DNA of 64,000 nucleotides from Trichostrongylus colubriformis (GCA_963978905.1 OZ022256.1:6803501-6867500), one strand, 5' to 3'; positions 28,201 through 36,500 are shown, counted from the stretch's first letter. Notes: a model not told the origin generated them from the sequence alone. Numbers and translations: made by a program.

Positions 28201-28727
28201 TCACATTGCTGCCATCGCCGCCGGCGCGCAAAGTGTGAACGCGGCCTATTGCGATGCTAGCGCGCTTCATCTTGAGCTGCACGCTTCAGTGGCTGCGTTA
28301 CTTGCTGACGGTGGACAGAGAAGGCCAATGCCACTCTCGCTAGATGTCGCGTAGGAAAAATTTGACTTCATCCATGATGTCGTTGAACGAGTGAAACAGA
28401 AAACCAACAAATCGAACAATGAAAAGGAGAATAAGCGGGAGTGAAAAAAAGGTGTTCATGATTAAAAAATCAAATGAATTCACACTCGACGTCTTGGCAA
28501 GGCGTCGTGTGTGCAGTTGCGGCAAACTAAACGAACGCAAGTGCTTACCGTATGCTGAAATTGTCCTATCCCAAACTCTGATAGACATTGCTCCACTAGA
28601 TTTATAGCCGAAAAAAGCCTTTGAAAGTCAGAAAACTTATTAGAATTTTGCAGAACAGGACGAAACGAACAGCGCTTTGAATACGTTTGAGAACAAACTC
28701 GAAAGGATGGATATGAAGGAACATTGA
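1165..28727 (+). CDS. Myosin heavy chain, class II-like (possibly XVIII-like), multi-exon gene
   Basis: Actin-based ATP-driven motor with a coiled-coil tail, expected in the cytoskeleton. Exons read by eye: 1165-1299, 5880-6033, 6637-6664, 6746-6974, 7573-7636, 7973-8181, 8236-8374, 8837-8955, 9028-9130, 9880-9944, 10018-10188, 11163-11293, 12653-12813, 13946-14055, 15916-16040, 16222-16337, 16422-16531, 16599-16705, 16825-16927, 17729-17827, 17920-17994, 18085-18198, 18799-18885, 18939-19084, 19140-19230, 19312-19455, 21055-21221, 22418-22501, 23447-23497, 24012-24123, 24656-24727, 25090-25286, 25695-25872, 26845-26974, 28654-28727. Splice phases agree at every junction listed. All ATPase signatures are intact. 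The rod is about 600 residues, roughly half of a usual class II rod, and has a Ser-rich break. The N-terminal SH3-like domain was not found, so the 5' end is open: an in-frame ATG at 1096 or a splice acceptor at 1164. The class assignment is inference. Confidence 0.88.
1600..1960. repeat. Dispersed repeat, paired with 3480-3880
   Basis: The stretch from TTAAAGACACCGGTAGAAGG through TTACTGTGTGTTGTTTCATT to the GATGCGAATACACACC area is matched, with changes, at 3480-3880. Inverted parts recur near 28330-28520, 45130-45250 and 22970-23130. It lies in myosin intron 1. The left end resembles that of the TTAA element at 55441-55856. Confidence 0.5.
2753..3182. repeat. 430-bp inverted-repeat element (copy 1)
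   Basis: Left end TTGAAGGAGTCGTCCACGGA, right end CACGTGGACGATTCCTTT. The interior has a second palindrome of GTCCGCC and GGCGGAC blocks. Copies at 7100-7530 and 14792-15206, fragments at 46857-46951 and 47410-47729. All intact copies lie in myosin introns. Non-autonomous, no transposase. Confidence 0.72.
3480..3960. repeat. Dispersed repeat, second copy of 1600-1960
   Basis: Shares TTGTTTCACTTATTTCACAT, TACTG(C)TGTTTGTTGTTTCA and the trailing GAATCCGAGTTTTTCTCGCT block with 1700-1960. Some ~75% similar by eye. In myosin intron 1. Confidence 0.5.
5503..5774. repeat. Composite palindromic element (copy 1)
   Basis: Outer ends CCGCTTTCACACTTTGCG and CGCTAAGTATGAAAGCGG. Inner palindrome from GCTCGACCGAACCTTACTAC to GTAGTATGGTTCGG. 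Same structure as 17013-17356, 27786-28247 and 45813-46343. No open frame for a transposase. It ends about 100 bp before the myosin exon at 5880. Confidence 0.68.
5880..6974 (+). CDS. Myosin exons: P-loop to switch I
   Basis: Three exons (5880-6033, 6637-6664, 6746-6974). The first encodes [13 protein letters not shown], the adenine-side segment. The tiny 28-bp second exon encodes GRNQSIL. The third begins inside [15 protein letters not shown], the P-loop that binds ATP phosphates, and ends exactly after switch I, NNNSSRF, at a GTGAGT donor. Between them lies a loop 1 stretch (about residues [20 protein letters not shown]) that is variable in myosins. Conserved Lys, Thr, Asn and Arg are all present, so nucleotide binding should be intact. 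Confidence 0.93.
6371..6508. repeat. GCCGGCAGGG-family element (copy 2)
   Basis: CCGCATTCATACCCTGCGGT on the left faces ACCACCGCATTGTATGAAGA on the right, with GTGGCGGCGGCG / CGCCGCCTGCACC blocks. GC-rich insert in a myosin intron. Confidence 0.55.
7100..7530. repeat. 430-bp inverted-repeat element (copy 2)
   Basis: Same ends and internal GTCGTCCGCC / GGCGGACGAC palindrome as the copy at 2753. Located in the myosin intron after the P-loop exon, 43 bp before the next exon at 7573. Confidence 0.75.
7573..8955 (+). CDS. Myosin exons: upper 50-kDa region
   Basis: Exons 7573-7636, 7973-8181, 8236-8374 and 8837-8955. They encode [14 protein letters not shown], then [21 protein letters not shown] and the helix around [20 protein letters not shown]. 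These are standard landmarks of the motor between switch I and switch II. The exon ending at 8374 has no GT donor in a workable place. The reading frame instead fits a GC donor (AG|GCGAGT), joining phase 1 to the exon at 8837. An inverted-repeat element of the 430-bp family lies just upstream, at 7100-7530, within the preceding intron. Confidence 0.87.
9028..10188 (+). CDS. Myosin exons: switch II and relay
   Basis: Exons 9028-9130, 9880-9944 and 10018-10188. The middle exon encodes [15 protein letters not shown], which carries the switch II motif DIAGFE, including the Gly whose amide contacts the gamma phosphate and the Glu of the salt bridge to switch I. The third exon starts with [20 protein letters not shown], the relay helix region that is among the most conserved stretches of all myosins. 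Phases are 1 then 0 and match. Confidence 0.93.
10234..10444. repeat. GTGTGTACC-family inverted repeat (copy 1)
   Basis: Left GGTGTGTACCTTTATGTCAA, right CCTGACATGAAGGTACACAT. Interior arms include TTGGGTTC / GACCCAAC. About 210 bp in a myosin intron. Related: 11560-11789, 13045-13284, 21595-21826, and single ends near 42383 and 37286. Confidence 0.7.
10825..10868. other. Isolated hairpin
   Basis: GCCTAAGCC pairs with GGCTTAGG and GGAGGAAATCTCC lies inside, making a two-part stem of about 44 nt in a myosin intron. No expression evidence. Could be the remnant of an inverted-repeat element. Confidence 0.35.
11163..14055 (+). CDS. Myosin exons: lower 50-kDa region and loop 2
   Basis: Exons 11163-11293 ([20 protein letters not shown]), 12653-12813 ([17 protein letters not shown]) and 13946-14055. 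The [11 protein letters not shown] segment corresponds to G(V/L)L.LL(D/E)EE in class II. Its LEEE...VP form is also reminiscent of class XVIII. The HYAG.V.Y motif is canonical. The last exon ([13 protein letters not shown] ... RPYLAALQE) occupies the place of loop 2. It was accepted because its acceptor, its donor and both phases fit, although loop 2 is not conserved enough to prove it. Confidence 0.78.
11560..11789. repeat. GTGTGTACC-family inverted repeat (copy 2)
   Basis: Left GGGTGTGTGCCATTAGGACA, right TGTCCTAACGGCACACACCC, inverted over at least 20 bp. Related to 21595-21826, which has CACTAGGACAGAAACGTCGC at the same place. Confidence 0.72.
11922..12090. repeat. GCCGGCAGGG-family element (copy 3)
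   Basis: Left TTCATACTCAGCGCCGGCAG, right GCCGACACCGCAGAGTATGA, with GCAGAGACG facing CGCAGAGACAC-like blocks. Non-coding, in a myosin intron. Confidence 0.6.
13045..13284. repeat. GTGTGTACC-family inverted repeat (copy 3)
   Basis: Left GGGTGTGTACACTTATGTCA, right TGACATAAGGGTACACACCC, almost perfectly inverted. The GACGACAAGCGGCGTG interior resembles copy 1. Confidence 0.75.
14792..15206. repeat. 430-bp inverted-repeat element (copy 3)
   Basis: Matches the other two copies across CATGCAAAGTTTCACGCGAA and the GGCGGGGCCT / AGGCCCCGTC palindrome. Ends are more worn (GGGCACGGAAAATGA, CCGTGCATGATTCCTT). Lies in the myosin intron before 15916. Confidence 0.72.
15916..16531 (+). CDS. Myosin exons: actin-binding, SH1-SH2 and converter
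   Basis: Exons 15916-16040, 16222-16337 and 16422-16531. They read [19 protein letters not shown], then [20 protein letters not shown], the SH2/SH1 helices with both reactive cysteines, then [15 protein letters not shown] and the converter segment [14 protein letters not shown], where most myosins have (S/T)K(I/V)FF(R)xG. In this gene FF is FC and the Arg is Lys. Splice phases are 2, 1 and 0 and fit throughout. Confidence 0.92.
16599..16927 (+). CDS. Myosin exons: neck (IQ) region
   Basis: Exons 16599-16705 and 16825-16927. The first encodes an IQ-like helix around [16 protein letters not shown], poorer than the IQxxxRGxxxR consensus. The second encodes [20 protein letters not shown] followed by [10 protein letters not shown], matching the neck/rod junction of class II and XVIII myosins, which carry a W(P/Q)W motif and then a (K/R)PL motif. 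Light chain binding is therefore likely but weakly supported for the first site. Confidence 0.88.
17013..17356. repeat. Composite palindromic element (copy 2)
   Basis: Outer arms GGTCGCGTTCATACTCTGCG and GCGCAAAGTATGAACGCGGC. Inner arms CGCTCGACCCAACCACAC and GTGTGGTTGGGTCGAGCG are perfect over 18 bp, and ATGGTGATCGTGGCGAGAGC continues the pairing. Centre near 17165. In the myosin intron between neck and rod exons. Confidence 0.75.
17729..19455 (+). CDS. Myosin exons: first coiled-coil block
   Basis: Exons 17729-17827, 17920-17994, 18085-18198, 18799-18885, 18939-19084, 19140-19230 and 19312-19455. All are rich in Glu, Lys, Arg and Leu with heptad spacing, for example [46 protein letters not shown] and [11 protein letters not shown]. 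No proline occurs in them. They follow the neck directly, as expected for a dimerising rod. Exon borders are mostly phase 0 with GTAAGT-like donors. Confidence 0.88.
20149..20640. repeat. GTGAGGGTCGATTGG-family element, interrupted copy
   Basis: A left half (20149-20256, GGTGGGTGTCGATTTGTCGA ... GGCTGGTACCGTAAC) and a right half (about 20566-20640, ending CGACCAATCGACCCCCACCC) face each other with about 300 bp of unrelated sequence between. Read as one element opened by insertion or internal divergence. Confidence 0.55.
21055..24123 (+). CDS. Myosin exons: coiled coil followed by Ser-rich break
   Basis: Exon 21055-21221 is coiled coil ([20 protein letters not shown]). Exons 22418-22501, 23447-23497 and 24012-24123 turn into a low-complexity, non-helical segment containing [20 protein letters not shown] and [13 protein letters not shown], then return to helix at [18 protein letters not shown]. 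Phases fit if the donor at 22502 is GTGTGA and the acceptor before 23447 is CCGAAG. Both are weaker than usual, so these borders are less sure. Ser/Tyr/Asp-rich linkers of this sort are often phosphorylated, which is inference. Confidence 0.68.
21595..21826. repeat. GTGTGTACC-family inverted repeat (copy 4)
   Basis: Arms GGGGGTGTATATCACTAGGA and TCCTAATGATATACACCCCT, with TACG on both sides. Long internal pairing (GCCGTGTTCGGCACGCG against CGTGTGCCGAACACGGCCACG). Just after the myosin exon ending 21221. Confidence 0.72.
23551..23715. repeat. SINE-like, tRNA-resembling repeat
   Basis: Contains GGGTCAAATCCCACATC, resembling a pol III B box/T arm, then a non-tRNA tail (ACCAGAATCGTCTGGGAGGA). 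A clean cloverleaf cannot be drawn. A SINE is the best guess. Lies in a myosin intron. Confidence 0.4.
24656..26974 (+). CDS. Myosin exons: second coiled-coil block
   Basis: Exons 24656-24727, 25090-25286, 25695-25872 and 26845-26974. They read [60 protein letters not shown] and [20 protein letters not shown], all typical coiled coil. Phases agree (0, 2, 0, then 1 at the end). A 75-bp palindromic element at 26404-26478 and a small open stretch after it lie in the last intron. Confidence 0.85.
26404..26478. repeat. Short GGCCGC palindrome with TTA repeats
   Basis: 75 bp, ends GGCCGCGTTCCTACTTTGCG and CGCACAGTATGAACACGGCC, flanked on both sides by TTA. Core GACGCCGTCGCCGCCGGTGC. In the last large myosin intron. 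Confidence 0.72.
27786..28247. repeat. Composite palindromic element (copy 3) with nested palindrome
   Basis: Outer arms GACCGCATTCATACTTTGCG and GCGCAAAGTGTGAACGCGGC. Inner arms TTAACCACACTACATATGAT and ATAGTGTGGTTATCTCGAGC. At 28025-28132 a separate short palindrome interrupts the right half, with TTA on each side; removing it restores a GCGTC/TTA/CAAACGGAGCG arrangement like that of the other copies. Confidence 0.72.
28025..28132. mobile_element. Short GGCCGC palindrome (n=2 internal units)
   Basis: 108 bp, perfect 38-bp-class arms beginning GGCCGCTTCCATACTTTGCG, TTA target repeats. The centre holds CACGCGCGTG palindromes separated as CCTGCGT units: two extra 17-bp units compared with the 74-bp copy at 45319. 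One unit carries a G-to-A change. Confidence 0.8.
28654..28727 (+). CDS. Myosin candidate terminal exon
   Basis: After a TTTTGCAG acceptor the frame continues phase 1 from the exon ending at 26974 and reads [20 protein letters not shown], then MKEH and a TGA stop. The composition is still coiled-coil-like, which supports it. There is no GT inside that could carry splicing on in phase 0. The alternative is that this exon is skipped and the reading continues into the exons at 29595 onward. Confidence 0.5.
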
Positions 28728-29594
28728 AGCTCTGCACAGATGATTGAAAGCACATTCCGTACTCACCGGAAGGAGTGGCTTGGTAGGCAAGCGCTGCGAG
28801 CATGTCGACCCCGCCCTTTTGTAGGCAATGGGGCGTGATGAAAGAGCCTCTCAGCGCTGAACTAACATCGGTCATCAAGCGGAGTCCTTCCTTCCGAAAA
28901 AAAGAGCGCGGAATGTGCTTTTGAATTATTCACAATTTTCTAGTGTTCTAAGCCCAAGTTTTGCATTAATTGCAAACATACTAAAAGTTGAAAAAGTTCA
29001 TGTTGCGTGTATTTTTAACAATTCACGAGGAATGTAACCGGTAGTTTTCAGCAGATACACTTATTTTTTTTGTCATGCCATTTCCAATTACCCGAAACTT
29101 GTTCTTGTTCAATCCTGGCTTGTTCGCATTTCGTTTGAATGTGTTCGGTGTTTTCATACTGGTTGAATGAATTTTTTAGAATCATTCATATATTCTGCGA
29201 AATCAGTGAATCTCGACACTGGAAACACAGTACTGAAAAGAGCGGTCGTACCTGATCATCGAGTAGAAAACAGATCAGGAGCATCAGAACATTTTTAAAT
29301 TATCAAATTACTTAACTAAGAGATCACAACAATGAACCCGATCAAAGGGCAAGTCAATCACCTCAGAAGATTATTGTGAAACAAAATCACAGAGAAGAGG
29401 CATATCGCAGAACAAACATCCCATATACGTATTTACATAATACATACCAAGATACACCCTTCAAAATATCAGTAGTTCATTTATAGATTATGCTTGATAA
29501 GATCAATCGTTCTTTGAAGAAGGACCTTCAGCGACTTGATTGACTTCACAAATAGTGGTCTGAAATTTCCAAATTTCCTAAAAATTATGTACAG

Positions 29595-31576
29595 GTCTGG
29601 AACTGTGCTACGATAGCTGGAGTGGAGCTAGCCGACGGAAACAGGCTCGTCTCTACCGGTTTGGCACGGCCCTAGCAGCTAATTTGCCAAGGGGGCACAA
29701 GGGCCGTAGTTGCCACCCCAACACCGACCGTTCGACGCACCTTCTGCGCCGGCCAACTCGTCTACAGCACCGAGCCCTCAGATTTATGTGAGTGATAATT
29801 ACCACATAAAGGACCTTATTGAAGAAGCACTGCAAATTGTTGAGAGGAGCTCGTATCACAACTTCTCAATGATTGTAATACGACTACCCCGGAGTAAACA
29901 AGCAGTGTTTCCCACTGTCGGAAATGTAAAGGAGACGAAAAAAAGCCGAAAGCGAAAAAAAATTGCCAGTATCCACGCTTAGTTCGCCAGCGAAATAAAA
30001 TGAGGCTTGTAAAAGCCAGTAATTTGCAGTTTTTGTTTAACGAAGCTTTTGTATGGCACTTATCAACAACGAACACCGAGGGTTTGGCGATGTGGACGAG
30101 TTATCCGTCGTAGAAGATGCGTCGCATGGTCAGCGTTAGGGGTGGCAGCAAGGCCTATGGGCCCCATTGGCAAGATAGCTGCGAGGGGCCGCGCCAAACG
30201 ACATAAACCCGTCTCTACCCTCTCATAAACACATCCTGCGGTATGCGCAACTCTCTGTGTGAGGGCATACAGCAGAAGGAATCAGTCATGGCCTAAGGTT
30301 GAGGTCATAACTTACGATAATGCGATCATCAGAATCGAACGATCGCATAGTCGCAGACGCACTGTACTGTATAGTGCGATCCCGTTGATCGCAGAATCGC
30401 TAATCCACATGCACCGAATCTACAGTTGAACTGCAAATGGACTGCAAACCGATTGCTAGGTATGACTTCAACCTGAGCCATCGTCCGTCGCCCCTCTCCC
30501 AACCCCATCAGCATTTCAACTTCTTCACCAAATCAGAAGAACATCACTACTCACCCGTCATTATCGATAGCGCTCAGTTCTTCGTACTGACGAATAATTT
30601 GATTAAGGTTCCTTTTCAGAGCTACACGACCAACGAGGGATTTGTGCATATAAACCCACGCCGATCCGTACTCGATGATGTAGAGAGCCTGTAATAAAAA
30701 TTACGAAAATCGATGACCCTTCCCAATGAGAGCAAAGCATTTCATACCATAAGTCTGATATCTCGACAACTGCTTATATTGAGATCTCCGTCTTTCACAT
30801 TGCGACACGCTTTATACAACTTACACATCTCAGCTGGACACAAACGGAATTTTCTGGCTTTTTCACAAATCTATAAAAAACAACAGAATTTCCAATTTCC
30901 TTTCTGGGTTGCACTGTATTACCTCTATGACATCCTTTTTGATTCGAGGAATATAAAAATTCAGTGGGATTGTGTCTTCACCAAAGAACAGCTAAATGTC
31001 AATTGTTCAAGCACATTCGTATAAGAAAGGATGTCTCCGCATGACTTACAGTGTGACTACGTGGACGAATACGAGCATAGACCGTACGCATGCTCTGTGT
31101 ATCGAATTGAATCTTGCAGTACATGCATTGAACCTCTAGCTCAGATTCATTGAACTATAAATTAATGAATAACACTGCACACAAAACAATTATAGCTAGA
31201 TGTGAGGTAGCCATAGGTAAGCCTGTATTTATACTCGGCGACGCGATCGAAAATGGAATAGCGCAAGACTCCCTAATCAATAAGTTGACATCTCGCTGCG
31301 TTAGCATACTCGATTACGCCAGCATATTTTTTAATCGCGAGCGTGCTTTACACGTGTACTGTTGCATCCATCGGCGCTGTTGCAATGGCACCGCTGTGTA
31401 GGGATGCAGCGCAAAAACTGCGAGAGTATCAATATTATGAAGACAGCGCACTGTACAGAGGCGTTAGAGCTAATGGAATAACTACGGATATGCGCCATCG
31501 GTACGGTACCCAAGTCCCGCGAACACTCACCACAATCGATTTGCCACAGAGACATACGATTTCTCCTCGTCGCTGA
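29595..31576 (+). CDS. Downstream plus-strand exon cluster, unrecognised C-terminal part
   Basis: Four exons fit one frame: 29595-29648 (VWNCATIAGVELADGNRL), 29710-29787 (PPQHRPFDAPSAPANSSTAP), 30620-30690 (TNEGFVHINPRRSVLDDVES) and 31402-31576 (DAAQKLREYQYYEDSALYRG ... HTISPRR, stop). The last two junctions have good signals (TTTTCAG acceptor, phase 2 into a GTGTAG acceptor). The first donor (CTC|GTCTCT) is weak. Reading through 29787 instead gives another open tail to about 29982 with AATAAA at 29994, a possible alternative end. I do not recognise the protein. It could be an independent gene or an alternative 3' end of the myosin. Confidence 0.5.
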
Positions 31577-32592
31577 GATCGGCGATAGTAGCCGAGTTCT
31601 GCAAATGTTAAATTTACTTCGATTCAATCCAAATTCCCTCTTCAGAAAAAAACCCTTAGAAGGATACTTAGTATCATTGCAAAGTCAACGCGGCGCACTA
31701 GTTAGTGATCGAGCGGGTGTAGGTTGGGACACACGGATCCTGTGACAGCCAGTGGCTTTTGCCCTGCGACATAAATTAATCAGACAATTTGTTCATGTAA
31801 ATCCTATCCTCCGTGCATGTCTGTTCCGTTGTATTGATGAATGATGATGATATAAAAGATGTCTATAATGATTTAAGGGTTGTGCATGGTCATCGCGTGA
31901 CCTAGTGGCCCACCGACCGTGTGTCCACACCGTCACCCGTGATCGAGCCTGCTCTCTCCCCCCCCTCCCCTTCCAAGAGGGCAGATAACAAAACCGTCTC
32001 GAGCACTGGGATGCCTGCCTGGGATTAACAACTCAGACCTTGCTACTTCAGCAATACTGCAAATGTAGGATCCACCAAAAATGTAATGATTCCACGCAGC
32101 AGACTCTTCTGCTCACGATTTCGCCACAGTCTCAATCTAAAAAAGCCCTGGGAGGACTGGGATTGATGGCAGCTTTACGTTCTCTCATTTAAGAAGGTTT
32201 CACCACAAGTATTTACCTTAGTACAGTTTACGCAGTCGTTTCATTCCAGCAGATCAGAGCTCATAAACATTTTCTGAACAAAAAAAAAACAATTTCCAAA
32301 TAAGCATGCAGCAGGGGTGATGCATCAGCAGATGATGCAGCTTCCGGCTACGCTGTTCTTGGTCTTGATTCCCTGCGGCGCCAATAATGAAAATGACGCG
32401 CGCGCATTACCACACTCCTGGAGCACCCTCGGCTACCCCTGTGCTACGCCATGAAGACCCTTCTGCATTGACATTAATAGTGATCATAAGCGGTATGAAA
32501 ATCCGTCACATTTCTTCCAGACGGTGAACTGCTCGCGGAACAATAAATAAGAGATACTCATGAGGGTGATGACTGTATCTCAAACAACTCAC

Positions 32593-33569
32593 TCTGATGT
32601 TTCCATCGTATTTTCCATTCAGTAGCCATTTCACAAGTCATAGGCCAGTGTGGTTCTTCTTTGCATCTTGTACACCACACAATCCCGCATTCACACTGCG
32701 CACAGTTATACTCTGAAAAACCTGTGTACCATGCAGAAAACGACGTGATATCTGATCTCATGATAAATACCATTTTCTCTGAGAATTTCGACGACTTGTC
32801 TGCATCCAGGACATTCGCTGAGCTCCACATTGTCCATATCTTCTTTAATGAGTTTCACAGCGGTATGCTATAAAGGAGAGCCTGACAACTAAAAGTTCAC
32901 TGTATAGCTTAATAATAGACAAACCTTAGTATAGAAGTTGACCAGCGGCAAAGGGAGAATGGAAAGCAACACGTCGTATGAGGCTATGCCGGGAGGGGTG
33001 ACGACCTGAAAACAAAGGTGACCACTTCCGGGAAGCTGATATGTTGAGCTAAAGTTGGAATACAATACAGAGCTAATATTGGTAAGTTATGCGGACAATA
33101 TTTACATTAATCATGCTTGTGGCAGGATCTCAAGGGATGACCCACTCATTACAGGGTGACAGGGTCTCCATAGTGATCTGCTGCACCGAAACCACCTATC
33201 TCCGTTCTTTTTGGCGCAGATTTCTCACTTCTCTATCCTTTCCCGTCTTTTTATCGCTTTTGCTCGTCTATATCCCTTACCCGAACGCTTACCTTCGCCG
33301 TGAACTCACGCAGAGCGCGAAGTTCAAGACGAAAACTTCAAAAAAAAGCTTAGATTCACGTGATTGGTATGCCGAGTAAGCTCGAGACTGTAGCAGCATA
33401 CCTCCAATTTTGTCCCAGATGTTACAGGTAAACTTACTGGAAGGTTGATCGGTACACAATCCGTCCGGATTTGACGTAACGCCGACTGTGCCAGACACTC
33501 CCTGCACATCCAGCAATCATCCATCTCGTACAGTGTACTAATTTGCTTACTACCACAGCTCTCGCATTT
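32593..33569 (-). CDS. RBR exons: RING1 and IBR zinc-binding domains
   Basis: Exons 33438-33569, 32925-33005, 32771-32867 and 32593-32712 (minus). RING1: KCESCGSKQISTLYEMDDCW with MCRECLAQSAL supplies four Cys pairs. A linker follows, IASYDVLLSILPLPLVNFYT, which matches the helix that joins RING1 to IBR in RBR ligases. Then comes SECPGCRQVV and the IBR pattern C-x2-C-x1-C-x5-C-x2-C-x4-H-x4-C. All four junctions keep phase (0, 0, 0, 1) with consensus donors GTAAGT, GTTTGT, GTATTT and GTGAGT. Confidence 0.85.
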
Positions 33570-36500
33570 CTGTAGGTATTTTACTTAGGGCTTACTGCAT
33601 CTTTACCAGAAATTGAAAAAAAGTAAAACTTGCCACTCCAGATGGAATAGAATGAGACTCATTCGAAAGCGAGCTACCGCTCTCTAATCCGTTTAATCCC
33701 AAATTCTCAAACAAATCGTCGCTCATCTGTACACATTCTTCGCGCAACATGTTCATCATATGTTGGTGACCGATTCGATGAGTCTAAAAGCAAATTTGAA
33801 AACAGATTTTTGCCATATTCGTACACATATGAACTATTTAATGTCTACCTCTAAACAAACAAAGCAGGTTTATCATGTCCGCTGTTGGCACCTTTACGTA
33901 ACATACACGGGAGCTATGCCAACAAAAACGCCACTCTCCGGTAATAATTTAGTATTAGGTAACTTTCAAACCCTGCGGCACTGCTAGCGTCACCATCCGC
34001 GTTACTGCCGGCGACGCAGTATGAAAGCGACCTGGGCTCGCCCCTTACCCTCGTCCTTCCAGAAAGCACTGCAATCCAAAAGGAGGAGGGGCACTGAACA
34101 TTCTTGTTCTTCAAGAAAACTGTGGTCTCGGAATATTAAGTGCGCAAAAATGGGATGCAGGTAAATACAAATTCCGAGCGCGTGAGAAAATAGAGCGGAA
34201 GAAGAAGAAGAAAAAGGAAAACAAACCGATGCAATAAACTCCTTGACATTGAACATGGGAAGGTATTCGTTTGAAAGTGACGGTTCCTGCTTCCAATTTC
34301 TAAAAAAGTTCGAAATCGCATACTGTATGCGTAACTGCATGACGACATACCGAATCTTCCATTGTTGCGGAAATCGAAGTGTTCCCTCGACCAGGCTCTC
34401 AATATTTGACACATCGTGTCTAGTTAAAATTCTTTTGAGCAGCTTATAGTTGAAATCTTCGGTCAAATATGTTGTGTTCAGAAATATTCTGTAAAACAAG
34501 AAAAATCACTGTCATGAGGGGATTAGAGAGAGGGCAGCAGAAGCGAATCTGGTAGCCTGGTAAATACAAGAAGTGGTGCTCAGCAGTGCGCCAGTGAAAA
34601 AACCAAATGAAGAAGCCGACCATCAGAGCCCCCTTTTTGACTAGGGTAGCTTGAGTTTCGCCAGCGCACCTCATGTGACGTATCGATCGAGGCGTCATCA
34701 CGTAGATCCGTGATGTGTAGCGGACAGATGCAGCACACTCTACTTGGAGAAAAGCGAGGGCGACAAAGAGTCCGCACTAACATGGATCTTTGCTGATGAG
34801 TTAGAACGCCTGTTCCAACACAACTTTCGCAATACATTGTTTACTTTCACCCCCGCCTTTTTTCGCAGGCAACACACTCCCTCTGTTCGAACCTCTATTA
34901 TGGGTTCTGCCACCTTTGACATGAGAATTCCAGATCCGAAGAGAAGCACGTGGAAGAGAGCGAAAGGAGCTCACCTCAAATACGACCTGTCCTTTTCCCA
35001 ACATTTTTCAATCACAATGACCATAGTCGGTTCTGTAGAGAGAGCGATGACAGGCCTATCAGCAACACATGTCGCGTCAATTAGAACTCTTCGAAAATTC
35101 CTGTCCAGCCATCGCACATCGTAACCTTTACATCTCAGTGTTTCCACCTGTAACACACCTCAGCATATTCTGGCAACGTGTATGTATCGTTAGGTCACAA
35201 TTTCGTGCTGCAGCAAGCCACGAACGGCACGTCGAGTGCGAGATGTTCTTCTTGACACTTGACCCTTGACACTTCATTACAATACAAGCATGTAAGAGAA
35301 AATGCCATCCGGCATGTCTACTAATTGCGTACGGTTCCCTTTAACATTTACGCGTGAATTATCATTTTCAATTTTTGATAGATGCCAGCTCTTAGCAAAT
35401 CAACAGCTATCAGAAATTTCAATCAATATCTACTCGAGCTTTCAGCCTCACGGTTCGATGCCGATAATGGCTAACCGGCTCGACATTATACGTGTGAGGT
35501 TGATAAGCTATGGTAAATATATTGGGTTGGGGAATAAGTCCTTGCGGTTTTTTTCAACCTCATTTCTCACATTGTTTCCTTTATCTTTCGACAAAGCTTA
35601 TACATGTTTTCGATAGAGCTTTTTTTGCTCTATAAAATGATACTATCTGTTTTCCGATTCCTTCGACTACCTAGTATTTATGAGGTTTGGAAATGAAGTA
35701 AGCTGAAGGCAAAAAATTGGCACTTGCGCACCTTATTTTTCTCGTCTGCCATTGAGACCAAAAAATGTATGTGCGTATGTTTTGATAGAGCTTTTTCAGC
35801 TCTACAGAATGGTACTACTTATTATTCAAATTGCTCAACTTTTTGCTGTTTTTAGGATTCAGAAATACAGTACTCGCAAAAGTAAGCACTTTGGTTATCT
35901 TCTCTTTCTCGCCTACCATTGAGATTTGAGAAGGTGTGCATATGTGCATTCGATAGAGCTTTCTTTGCTCTACAAAATGATACCACTCTTTTTTTGTATC
36001 CTCTCAAATTTTAGCATGTAGGGATAAGCGTTCACCTGTTTTTCAATTCAAAATTGCATAATGAATATGATTTTTTTTGGCAGAGTGTTTTGTATCATTC
36101 GATAGAGCTCTTTTCGCTCTACAAGATACTATTTACGGTTTTTGTTCAAATAATTTTTTGACAGTTTTTAGATCATTTAAATGTCGACGAAATCGAGCAT
36201 TTTTGACACCATGTGACGAAAATGCTCGATTTCGTCGACTTTTAAATGATCTAAAAACTGTCAAAAAATTATTTGAACAAAAAACGTAAATAGTATCTTG
36301 TAGAGCGAAAAGAGCTCTATCGAATGATACAAAACACTCTGCCAAAAAAAAATCATATTCATTATGCAATTTTGAATTGAAAAACAGGTGAACGCTTATC
36401 CCTACATGCTAAAATTTGAGAGGATACAAAAGAAGAGTGGTATCACTTTGTAGAGCAAAGAAAGCTCTATCGAATGCACATATGCACACCTTCTCAAATC

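Noticed and set aside
34580..34960. Minus-strand open stretches between 34.58 and 34.96 kb as RBR exons
   Set aside because: The exons at 34975-35147 and 34227-34488 join each other in phase, so this is intron.
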